In this document: piece after piece, positions 43,416 to 52,278 of the stretch | How positions within the stretch are numbered: position 1 is the first letter of the stretch | How the letters are laid out: each line of letters opens with the position of its first letter | Origin: Wenzhouxiangella sp042310355 | GTDB taxonomy: Bacteria > Pseudomonadota > Gammaproteobacteria > Xanthomonadales > Wenzhouxiangellaceae | DNA: 64,000 bases | Direction of reading: 5' to 3' | Assembly (NCBI RefSeq): GCF_042310355.1 | Contig: NZ_JBHJMR010000004.1 | Span: forward strand, 1-64,000 | Translations under genes and position numbers: made by a program | Notes under the pieces: generated by a model | What the model was told of the DNA's origin: nothing | The model's database searches: none | Seen by the model: only the letters and a program-made list of their open reading frames with translations

Positions 43416-45563
43416 ATGTCATTGCCAGCGCTCAAGTCGCTACTTCCTGTGCTCTCCGGCGCGATTCTGCTCTGGGGGCTTTCGGGCTCGGTGGTGGCCC
43501 AGCCCACCACGGTCGAGGGCACGGTGACCGAACTCGACGGTACCACGCCGATCGCCGGCGCGACCGTGGCCGTCTCCGATCCGGCCACGGCTTTCCATTT
43601 CACGCTCGCGACGGGAACCACGAACGCTTCGGGCGCGTACGCCGTCACGGTCCCCTTGGACCCGGGCGAGACGCGCGAGCTGGTCGTCGAGGCCGCCGGA
43701 GCCGACCACGCGCCGGCCCGCCACGGATTCTCCGGCAATCTCCCGTGCTACTTCAACTGCGGTCCGGGCGGTGAAATCAGCGTCAGCGAGGGCGATACGG
43801 TGGCCAATATCGACTTCGCCCTGGAATCCGGCGGTCGCATCGCCGGCACGATCACCGAAGCCGCCACGGGCGACCCGATCCCCGGGGCCACGGCCGGACT
43901 GTTCACGCCGGACCTGCAGAGCTACTCGGTCGAGTTTGCGGGCGTCGCCCAGCCCGACGGCAGCTACACGACCGGACTGGCCGTCGCACCCGGAACCTGG
44001 TTTCTGGTGGCAGGCGGCGGCGCCAGCGGCAACTACGTGGAACAGGCCTGGGACGGCTACCCCTGCGAAATGACCCGCTGCCCGATCGCCGCCACCGATC
44101 CGCTCACCGTCACCGCCGGCACGGTCACCGGCGGATTCGATTTCGCGCTCGATGCCGGCGCGACGCTCAGCGGCGAGCTGCTGCCCGACGACATCACCCG
44201 GATCGTTATTCTCTACAACGCCGCCGGGCGCAACATCGGCATCATGTCCATTTTCGATCTACCGGACAGCCAGTGGTCCTTCGACGGGCTCGCGGGGGGC
44301 AGCTATTTCGTCCAGCTCGGCCCCACGCTCGACGGCAGCGACTCCTTCCTGCGCATCCTGCACAACGGCCTGTTGTGTCCCTGGGGCGGCTGCGAGCGGG
44401 CCCGGGGCACGCCCCTGACGCTCCCGGCCGGCGCCAGCCTTTCGCTAGCGCCGATCACGCTCGACGAAGGCGGCCGCATCGAGGGCACGATCGTCGACGG
44501 CAACACCGGCGCGCCGCCGGCCGGCGTACCCGCAGACGCGCAGCTGGGAAGCTACGACATCATCGACGCCGGCGGCGATGTCGTCGGCGGCGGTCTGATC
44601 AGCGAAAGCAGCGGCAATGTCGTCCTGGAGCCCTCGGCAGCCGTGCCCCCGGGCGACTACCACGTGCGCACCTACAGTGAGTGGGTTGCCGACGGCATCG
44701 GCCATGACAGTCTCATCGGAGACGCCGCCATCGAAGGCTACATGGACGCCGTCTATCCCGACGTCGACTGCGCCGGCATCCTCTGCGACCTGAGCCTGGC
44801 CGGGACGGTGACGGTCACCACCGGCAACACCGCGAGCATCACCATCGAGATCAATACCGGAAGCACCATCGGCGGTCGCGTCGTCGACCAGACCTCCGGC
44901 GACCCGATTGCCGATGCCGTGGTGCGGGTGCTCGACGACGCCGGCAACACCGCCGCCCGCGTACTCACCGACGCCAGCGGCGAATACCAATTCGGCGGTT
45001 TTCCGGCCGGAAACTATTTCGTGAGAACCAGCATGTGTGGTGATCTGGGACCGGGTCATAGCGGTGTTCAGAACGCCTATTTCGACCGCTTCCAAGGCGC
45101 GAGCGCATCGTGCTCCGAGGCCCTGTGCGATCCCGCCACGGCAACGCCCGTCGTGCTCGACGGCACGACCGACGTCGATCTCGGCGATCTGGATGTAACC
45201 GGCGGTCCAGTCATCTCCGGCCAGCTCATCAATGTGGTCACCGGCTTGCCGATCGACCGCGGGGCCATCGAGGTCTTTACCGACACGGGCGAGTTCGTGG
45301 GGCGCTACAAGGTCGGCTTCGCCGACGCGCGCTACCAGACCACCGCCCTGCCGCCCGGCACCTACACGTTGGTACCCGACGTCTCGACCGCCTACGGCAG
45401 CGTGACAAGCTCGGGCGGCACGACGCCCTCGCTGGCCGGCCGGGGCACCCCGGCGGAGGGGTTCACGGTTGTATTGGGCGAAGACGACGTTGACGCCGAC
45501 CTTCAGGTGGTCGACCTGGCCATCGACCGGCTGTTCAGCGACCGGTTCAGCCAGACGCAGTAG
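43416..45563 (+). CDS. Secreted carboxypeptidase-regulatory-like repeat protein, copy 2
   Basis: A 715-residue paralogue of the preceding gene, collinear over the whole length: signal peptide (about 1-29), the same module order (VEGTVTELDGTTPIAGATV, IAGTITEAATGDPIPGAT, IEGTIVDGNTGAPPAGV, IGGRVVDQTSGDPIADAV, ISGQLINVVTGLPIDRG) and the same cysteine pairs (PCYFNC, PCEMTRC, CPWGGC, DCAGILC, CSEALC). It ends in AIDRLFSDRFSQTQ. AGGAGG precedes ATG 43416, 112 bases after copy 1. The tandem duplication is old enough for the protein sequences to have diverged clearly. A strong hairpin follows the stop. Confidence 0.8.
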   Translation: MSLPALKSLLPVLSGAILLWGLSGSVVAQPTTVEGTVTELDGTTPIAGATVAVSDPATAFHFTLATGTTNASGAYAVTVPLDPGETRELVVEAAGADHAPARHGFSGNLPCYFNCGPGGEISVSEGDTVANIDFALESGGRIAGTITEAATGDPIPGATAGLFTPDLQSYSVEFAGVAQPDGSYTTGLAVAPGTWFLVAGGGASGNYVEQAWDGYPCEMTRCPIAATDPLTVTAGTVTGGFDFALDAGATLSGELLPDDITRIVILYNAAGRNIGIMSIFDLPDSQWSFDGLAGGSYFVQLGPTLDGSDSFLRILHNGLLCPWGGCERARGTPLTLPAGASLSLAPITLDEGGRIEGTIVDGNTGAPPAGVPADAQLGSYDIIDAGGDVVGGGLISESSGNVVLEPSAAVPPGDYHVRTYSEWVADGIGHDSLIGDAAIEGYMDAVYPDVDCAGILCDLSLAGTVTVTTGNTASITIEINTGSTIGGRVVDQTSGDPIADAVVRVLDDAGNTAARVLTDASGEYQFGGFPAGNYFVRTSMCGDLGPGHSGVQNAYFDRFQGASASCSEALCDPATATPVVLDGTTDVDLGDLDVTGGPVISGQLINVVTGLPIDRGAIEVFTDTGEFVGRYKVGFADARYQTTALPPGTYTLVPDVSTAYGSVTSSGGTTPSLAGRGTPAEGFTVVLGEDDVDADLQVVDLAIDRLFSDRFSQTQ

Positions 45564-45567
45564 CCCC

Positions 45568-45589
45568 GTCGGCCGGGACTCCGGCCGAC
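45568..45589 (+). terminator. Strong hairpin after the tandem repeat-protein genes
   Basis: GTCGGCCGG (45568-45576) pairs perfectly with CCGGCCGAC (45581-45589) around GACT. It starts five bases after the stop codon and probably ends or protects the transcript, though no T run follows. Confidence 0.55.
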
Positions 45590-45712
45590 GAAGCGTGCAC
45601 CTTCCGGGCTGAACCCGGCGGGTCGTCCGCGCCCGCAGTCATGACGAACGGCACGTTCGCGCTTGCAGCAAGGGCGGCAGAATGCGCGTAAAGCCAACCG
45701 GGAGAACACACC

Positions 45713-46339
45713 ATGAGCAACAAGCTGACCTTCTACACCAACCCCATGTCGCGCGGCGGCATCGTTCACTGGATGCTCGAGGAGGTCGGCGAGCCCTATG
45801 ATCTGCAGGTGATCGAGTACGGACCGGCCATGAAATCCGACGACTACCTGCGCATCAATCCCATGGGCAAGGTGCCGGCGATCGTGCACGACGGACAAGT
45901 CGTTACCGAGGTCGCGGCCATCTGCGCCTACCTGGCCGACGCTTTTCCCGAGGCCGGCCTGGCCCCGCCCCCGGCCGAACGGGCTGACTTCTACCGCTGG
46001 CTGTTCTTCGCCGCCGGGCCGCTGGAAGCCGCCGTGGGCGCCAAGGCCTGTGGCCTGGAGCCGAACGAGAAGCAGCAGACCATGCTGGGTTTCGGCTCGC
46101 TCGAACGAACGCTGGACACGCTCGCTGGCGCTGTTCGAGATCGCCGCTACATCGCCGGCGGCCAGTTCAGCGCCGCCGACGTCTACGTCGGTTCGCAGAT
46201 AGGCTGGGGCATGCAGTTCGGCACCATCGACGAACGTCCGGAGTTCACGGCCTACTGGGAAGGCCTCAAGGACCGTCCCGCCCGTCTCGTGGCCGACCGC
46301 TTCATGCAGGAAGCCATGCAAAAGGCCGGCATGACGTGA
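45713..46339 (+). CDS. Glutathione S-transferase family protein
   Basis: A 208-residue cytosolic protein. The N-terminal thioredoxin-like domain (about 1-80) has NPMSRGGIVHWMLEEVGEPY, where the serine would activate glutathione, and VPAIVHDGQVVTEVAAICAYL with the cis-Pro and the glutathione-binding loop. The C-terminal helical domain includes FSAADVYVGSQIGW. This pattern fits the bacterial beta/theta-like GSTs used in detoxification; no substrate can be named. It precedes the ABC-2 genes but a gap and a palindrome separate them. Confidence 0.9.
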   Translation: MSNKLTFYTNPMSRGGIVHWMLEEVGEPYDLQVIEYGPAMKSDDYLRINPMGKVPAIVHDGQVVTEVAAICAYLADAFPEAGLAPPPAERADFYRWLFFAAGPLEAAVGAKACGLEPNEKQQTMLGFGSLERTLDTLAGAVRDRRYIAGGQFSAADVYVGSQIGWGMQFGTIDERPEFTAYWEGLKDRPARLVADRFMQEAMQKAGMT

Positions 46340-46348
46340 CAATTGTCA
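46337..46348. promoter_or_regulatory. 12-bp perfect palindrome at the GST stop codon
   Basis: TGACAATTGTCA begins on the last codon of the GST gene, about 85 bases before the ABC-2 ATPase gene. Its position suits an operator for the ABC genes, possibly for the DesR-like regulator encoded downstream, but this is only a guess. Confidence 0.3.
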
Positions 46349-46431
46349 TGAATGATTCCTGAAGGCCGTCACTGGGCCGAAGCCGGCCGCTTGTCCACAC
46401 TGTCCCCGACATTGGATCGGGAGAAGAGAGC

Positions 46432-47351
<920 letters not shown>

Positions 47352-47355
<4 letters not shown>

Positions 47356-48086
47356 TCGCCGCCAATCCGTCTCTCCAGCTCATCCGCGCGCAGTGGCTGA
47401 ACCTGCTGCGCACCCCGGCCTACACGCTGCCGACCCTGCTGTTCCCGGTGATGTTCTACGTCTTCTTCGGGCTGCTCATGCTCAGGGGCCAGTCGCTTTG
47501 GCTGCTGTGCACCTTCGCCACCTTCGGCGTGATGGGCGCGGCCCTGTTCTCCTTCGGCGTGAGTATCGCCACCGAGCGCGCCCAGGGCTGGCTGCTGCTG
47601 CTGCGGGCCTCGCCCGCGCCGGTCTCGGCGGTCATCGCCGGCAAGGCCTTCGGAGCGGTGCTGTTCGCCATCATCATCGTGGTCATGATGAGCGCGCTGG
47701 CGGCGACCTTCGGTAGCGTTCGTCTCTAGACCGGCCAGTGGCTGGCCCTGGCCGGCATCCTGACGCTCGGCGCCCTGCCGTTTTGCCTGATGGGCCTGGC
47801 GCTGGGCCTGTGGCTGGGCCCCAACGCCGCTCCGGCGGTGCTCAACCTGGTCTACCTGCCGCTGGGCTTCCTGTCCGGGCTGTGGATCCCGTCCACGATG
47901 TTCCCGGGCTGGCTGCAGTCGCTGGCCGAGTGGCTGCCGCCCTACCACCTCGCGGCACTTGCCCTGGATGTCACCGGCGCCAAGCCGGCCGACTGGGACC
48001 ATTCGTTGACCGTGCTCGGCCTGTTCGGACTCATCTTCGCCGTGATGACGGCCCTGGGCTGGCGGCGCCTGTCCGGTGTGTCCTGA
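47352..48086 (+). pseudogene. ABC-2 permease gene interrupted by an in-frame amber codon
   Basis: Reading through gives a 244-codon ABC-2 permease of normal family length with about six hydrophobic segments. Codon 126 (47727-47729) is TAG in the sequence FGSVRL-stop-TGQWLALAG, and the rest of the protein (ALPFCLMGLALGLWLGPN, then PLGFLSGLWIPSTMFPG) is intact in the same frame. The two parts together are a single protein. Either the gene is disabled by one base change, the base is a sequencing error, or the codon is read through. The upstream half (125 residues) and the downstream half (possible restart at ATG 47790) would each carry only half the membrane bundle. Confidence 0.8.
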
Positions 48087-48114
48087 TCACCCGCTTTAAA
48101 CGGAGGAAAGCGCC

Positions 48115-49398
48115 ATGAAGTCGTTTGCCGGAATCATCGCCATCCTGCTCGCCGCGTTCGCTACGCTGCTGCTCCTGCCCGGACCGGTTGACGGCCACCG
48201 GGGCATGACCGCCATCACCAACGTGCGGCTGTTCGACGGTGAGCAAGTAATCGAGAACGCCACGCTGCTGATCGCCGACGGGCGGATCGCCCAAGCCGGT
48301 CGCAACGTACCCGTCCCGGAAGCCGCTGCGGTCGTTGACGGCACCGGGAAAACGATTCTCCCGGGCCTGATCGATGCCCACGTGCATGCTTACGGCAGCG
48401 CCCGGAACGATGCGCTACGCATGGGGGTGACGACCCTGCTCGACATGTTTCGCGCACCCACCGACCAGTCGCTGGTGATCCAGCAGCGCGAATCCCTGCA
48501 GCCGACCGACCAGGCCGACCTGTTTTCCGCCGGCTACCTGGCCACGGCCGAGGGCGGCCACGGCACACAGTACGGACTGTCCGTGCCAATTCCCGAGTCG
48601 CCACAAGCCGCGGACGACTGGGTCCGGCAGCGTCTCGAGGAAGGCTCGGACTACATCAAGATCATCATCGAGGACGGGTCGGGGTGGGGCCGGCCGCTAC
48701 CCACGCTCGACGCCGAAATGGTGCGCGCGCTGGTCGAAGCCGCCCACGCTCGGGGCGTGCTCGCCGTCGCGCACGCTTCGACCCAGTCATCCGCAAGGAT
48801 GGCCGTCGAGGCCGGCGTGGACGGGCTCGTCCACCTGTTTGCCGACGAACCGGTCGATGACGCATTCATTGCCTCGGCGCTGGATGCCGGCATCTGGATC
48901 GTACCCACCACGCCGGTACCCGCCGCTTCGCACGGACAGGCCGTACCCGACTGGCTGACCGAGGGCGAGTTCGCCCACACCCGGATCAGCGCCCAGCAAC
49001 GCAGCATGCTGAACCAGGGCTTCCCCGGCTCGGCCATGCGCCGCGCGCGCTGGCCGGTGGTGCTCGACAACATCGCCAAGCTGCACGAAGCCGGCGTACC
49101 GTTGCTGGCCGGCAGCGACGCCGGCAACCCGGGCACCGCCCACGGCCCGAGCCTGCATCACGAACTGGCCCTGCTGGTGGGGGGCGGCCTGACGCCGCTC
49201 GAAGCCCTGCACTCGGCGACACGCCGTCCCGCCCGGGCATTCGGGCTCGAGGACCGCGGCTGCCTGAAGCCGGGCTGCCGCGCCGACCTTGTGTTGGTTG
49301 ACGGCAATCCCTTCGAGGACATCCGTCATACGGTGCATATCCATTCGGTCTGGAAGAACGGCTTCCGGGTCGACGAACAGCTATCGGAGGATGAATAA
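48115..49398 (+). CDS. Exported amidohydrolase-family protein
   Basis: A 427-residue metal-dependent hydrolase with an N-terminal signal or anchor (about 1-27). The amidohydrolase motifs run in order: DAHVHAYG (first metal His pair), DYIKIIIEDGSGWG with the bridging lysine, VAHAS, LVHLF and GSDAGNPGT with the catalytic Asp. The group includes imidazolonepropionase-like and prolidase-like enzymes, many secreted; substrate unknown. It has AGGAGG-like GGAGG ahead of its ATG and lies between the ABC permease and the kinase genes, an insertion into a normally contiguous transporter/two-component set. Confidence 0.88.
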   Translation: MKSFAGIIAILLAAFATLLLLPGPVDGHRGMTAITNVRLFDGEQVIENATLLIADGRIAQAGRNVPVPEAAAVVDGTGKTILPGLIDAHVHAYGSARNDALRMGVTTLLDMFRAPTDQSLVIQQRESLQPTDQADLFSAGYLATAEGGHGTQYGLSVPIPESPQAADDWVRQRLEEGSDYIKIIIEDGSGWGRPLPTLDAEMVRALVEAAHARGVLAVAHASTQSSARMAVEAGVDGLVHLFADEPVDDAFIASALDAGIWIVPTTPVPAASHGQAVPDWLTEGEFAHTRISAQQRSMLNQGFPGSAMRRARWPVVLDNIAKLHEAGVPLLAGSDAGNPGTAHGPSLHHELALLVGGGLTPLEALHSATRRPARAFGLEDRGCLKPGCRADLVLVDGNPFEDIRHTVHIHSVWKNGFRVDEQLSEDE

Positions 49399-49406
49399 TC
49401 GACAGC

Positions 49407-50513
49407 ATGAGCCTTCGCCGACGCATCGAGATACTTCATCGATTCCTGGTACCACCGGAATCCGGCCAGAGCTGGACGGCCTACCTGTGGCTGGTGTACT
49501 TCGCATTCTTCTTCGTCGAGTGGTACTTCAGGCCGGTCGGACCGCTGGAGCTGGTCCTCGGCCTGGCAACCGTGGCGGTCTTCCTTGTGCTCTACTTCAG
49601 CGCCTATCGCCGCATCGGGGCAACCGCCCTGTGGCACATCCTGGCGATCGCCGCCCTGGCCGCCGCATGGAGCTTCACCAACGCCGGCGCCAGCGTGCTG
49701 TTCATCTATGCCGCGGCATTCGCCCACCTGGTCGGGCCGCCCCGAAAGGCGGTCTGGGTCGTGCTCGGGATTGCCGCGTTCGCCGCGGTGATCGCACCGC
49801 TGGCCCGGCCCGAGCCCTTCTACTGGATGCCGGGCGTGTTCATCAGCCTCATGATCGGCATGGCGAACATCTTCTTTGCCGAGCAGGGACGCAAGAACGC
49901 CGAACTCAAGCTCGGCCAGGCCGAAATCAAGCGGCTTGCGCGTGTCGCCGAACGCGAACGCATCGCACGCGATCTGCACGACGTCCTGGGCCATACCCTG
50001 TCGATGATTGCCGTCAAGAGCGAGCTGGCCGAGCGTCTGGTCGATCGCGACCGCGAGCGGGCGCGCGAGGAGATCCGCTCCATGGGCGAGAGTGCGCGCG
50101 AGGCGCTGGCCGATGTCCGAAAGGCGATCGGCGGCTACCAGCACCAGACGCTCGAAGAGACGCTGGAGCATATGCGACTGAGCCTGCGCGCGGCCGATAT
50201 CGACCCGGACATCGATGTCGACGATGACATCGACCTGCCCGCGCAGACACAGGGCATGCTGGCGCTGATCCTGCGCGAGGCCGTCACCAACGTGATTCGT
50301 CACTCGCAAGCTCGACATTGCCGCATCCGGATCGAAGCAAGCAACGGTGAACTGAGCCTGGCGGTTGAAGACGACGGCGGCGGCCGCATTCGTATGGACG
50401 GCAACGGCATCCAGGGGATGCGCGCGCGCATCGAATCGCTGGGCGGTACGCTGACGATCGGCGCCCGCGGCTCCTCCAGCCTGCACGCCAGCATTCCGAA
50501 GGAGACCGCATGA
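49407..50513 (+). CDS. DesK-like sensor histidine kinase
   Basis: A 368-residue membrane kinase. About five hydrophobic segments lie in residues 20-150, followed by the HisKA_3 box RERIARDLHDVLGHTLSM with its phosphorylated histidine and a short HATPase domain (LREAVTNVIRHSQA, then DDGGG and GIQGMRARIESLGG). DesK of Bacillus senses membrane fluidity. The stop overlaps the regulator start (ATGA). Likely controls the ABC exporter upstream. Confidence 0.9.
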   Translation: MSLRRRIEILHRFLVPPESGQSWTAYLWLVYFAFFFVEWYFRPVGPLELVLGLATVAVFLVLYFSAYRRIGATALWHILAIAALAAAWSFTNAGASVLFIYAAAFAHLVGPPRKAVWVVLGIAAFAAVIAPLARPEPFYWMPGVFISLMIGMANIFFAEQGRKNAELKLGQAEIKRLARVAERERIARDLHDVLGHTLSMIAVKSELAERLVDRDRERAREEIRSMGESAREALADVRKAIGGYQHQTLEETLEHMRLSLRAADIDPDIDVDDDIDLPAQTQGMLALILREAVTNVIRHSQARHCRIRIEASNGELSLAVEDDGGGRIRMDGNGIQGMRARIESLGGTLTIGARGSSSLHASIPKETA

Positions 50514-51112
50514 CCCGAATCGTACTGGCGGAGGATCAGACCCTGCTGCTGGGCGCACTCGCGTCGCTCCTCGACCTGGAAGACGACATCGAAGTCGTCG
50601 GCCGCGCCAGGGACGGCGACGAGGCCCGGCAAATGATCGAGTCCGCAAGACCCGATCTGCTGCTGACCGACATCGAGATGCCCGGCAGCACCGGACTGGA
50701 CCTGGCCGAATGGGTTCGCGCCAACGCGCCGGGAACGGCCGTGGTCATCCTCACGACCTTCGCCCGGCCCGGCTACCTGCGTCGCGCACTGGAGGCCGGT
50801 GTGCGCGGCTACCTCCTGAAGGAAACGCCGGCCGAGCAGCTGGCCGATTCAATTCGCAGAATCCGGGCGGGGCAGCGCGTCATCGACCCGGAGCTGGCGC
50901 TGACGGCGTTCGACAGCAGCGACCCGCTCAGCGACCGCGAACGCCAGGTCCTCAAACTGGCCGGCGAGGGCCTGGGCAATGCCGGGATCGCTCGTCGTCT
51001 GCACCTGGCCGAAGGCACGGTGCGCAACTACCTGTCGGAGGCCATCGGCAAGCTGCAGGCCGACAACCGCATCGAAGCCTACCGCATCGCACGCGACCAG
51101 GGCTGGCTCTGA
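50510..51112 (+). CDS. DesR-like NarL/LuxR-family response regulator
   Basis: A 200-residue regulator with a receiver domain (1-120; phospho-acceptor D54 in LLTDIEMPG, K105-type lysine in GYLLKETP) and a C-terminal LuxR helix-turn-helix (about 135-195, LSDRERQVLKLAGEG and GTVRNYLSEAIGKLQ). Overlaps the kinase gene by four bases, so the two form a two-component pair. Confidence 0.93.
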   Translation: MTRIVLAEDQTLLLGALASLLDLEDDIEVVGRARDGDEARQMIESARPDLLLTDIEMPGSTGLDLAEWVRANAPGTAVVILTTFARPGYLRRALEAGVRGYLLKETPAEQLADSIRRIRAGQRVIDPELALTAFDSSDPLSDRERQVLKLAGEGLGNAGIARRLHLAEGTVRNYLSEAIGKLQADNRIEAYRIARDQGWL

Positions 51113-51162
51113 AGGCGTCCGATCCTAACGATTTCCTCGGCTTCTGGACGTATCCTGTCGTC

Positions 51163-52278
51163 TCAGTCCCGCAGCAGGAAGGATAGTTGCGCCAGGGCAT
51201 CGGCTGCATGCCGCACGGCCGGCAGGCCGATGCGGCTGCGCTGCAGCGGGGGCAGCTCACCACCGGGGGTACCGAGCGCGCGCAGACATTGCACCAGGCC
51301 TTCGCGCATGGGCTCCAGGTGGTAACCGCCTTCCAGGACCAGGGCCAAGCGACCGGCGCACAGGTGGTCGGCCAGGCGGCGCATGCGGTCGGTCAGGTGC
51401 GCGTAGAGCGCCGTGCTGAACTTGCAGGCGAGGTGCTCACGCGTGCCGTCGAAGCCCGCCGACACCAGGACCAGGTCCGGCTTGAACCGGCGCGCCGCCG
51501 GAATCAGGATGCGATCGAAAGCCTCCAGGACCGCCAGGTCGCTGGTCGCGGCCGGCAGCGGCACGTTCAGATTCGTGCCGCGGGCTCGGCCCCGCCCGAC
51601 ATCGTCCAGGGCGCCGGTGCCGGGATAGTAGGGTGCGCCGCGGTGAATGTCGAAAAACAGCACGTCGGGATCGTCGGCGAAGATCGAGGCCGTTCCGTTG
51701 CCGTGGTGCACATCCCAGTCGACGATCAGCACGCGCTCCGCGCCGTGCACGGCCATCGCGTGCCGCGCCGCGACGGCGACGTTGTTGACCAGGCAGAAGC
51801 CCTGGTAATGCGCGGCGGTGGCGTGGTGCCCGGGGGGACGCACCAGGGCGAAGGCGCTGGAAGCCCGGCCATCGCACACGGCATCGACCGCCGTGCAGGC
51901 CGCACCCGCGGCACGGAAGGCCGCATCGACGCTTTCCGGCGACACCGCCGTGGAGTCGATCGAGAGCATGCGCTTGCGCCCCCTGAGCTTGTCGAGGCGC
52001 TCCATATGGCCACCGGTGTGCGCCCGGCGGACGGTCTCCTCATCGGCCCGCTCGGGGGAGAGCCACAGCAAGCTGCCGTCGTCGAATTCGCGCGCGCGCT
52101 CGACCAGCGACGACAGCCGCTCGGGTCGTTCGGGATGGCGCCAGAGCCCGCTGGCGACCAGTTCGCCCAGCCGGGCGCGCAGCTGGCGCGCGTGGTAGTC
52201 GCGCATTTCCGGTTCCAGGCCGGGCGGCTGGTGCTGGAGCATCTCGTCGTGATAGACAATCGCCACCGGGGCGCGCAT
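51163..52278 (-). CDS. Histone deacetylase-family (acetylpolyamine-type) amidohydrolase
   Basis: A 371-residue zinc-dependent deacetylase. The active-site motifs are complete: PPGHHA (H151, H152), VDWDVHHGNGT (D187/D189, H191 region), SAGFDGTREH and LEGGYHLEP with the transition-state Tyr. Bacterial class II relatives remove acetyl or similar groups from polyamines or small molecules. Its ATG overlaps the stop of the preceding gene (TGATG), so it is the last gene of a coupled unit with the papain-like protein and the ATP-grasp enzyme. No signal peptide. Confidence 0.9.
   Translation of the reverse strand: MRAPVAIVYHDEMLQHQPPGLEPEMRDYHARQLRARLGELVASGLWRHPERPERLSSLVERAREFDDGSLLWLSPERADEETVRRAHTGGHMERLDKLRGRKRMLSIDSTAVSPESVDAAFRAAGAACTAVDAVCDGRASSAFALVRPPGHHATAAHYQGFCLVNNVAVAARHAMAVHGAERVLIVDWDVHHGNGTASIFADDPDVLFFDIHRGAPYYPGTGALDDVGRGRARGTNLNVPLPAATSDLAVLEAFDRILIPAARRFKPDLVLVSAGFDGTREHLACKFSTALYAHLTDRMRRLADHLCAGRLALVLEGGYHLEPMREGLVQCLRALGTPGGELPPLQRSRIGLPAVRHAADALAQLSFLLRD

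Noticed and set aside
47727..47729. TAG codon considered as pyrrolysine or other recoding
   Set aside because: No PylTSBCD-like gene or structural signal is visible; a point mutation or sequence error is simpler.
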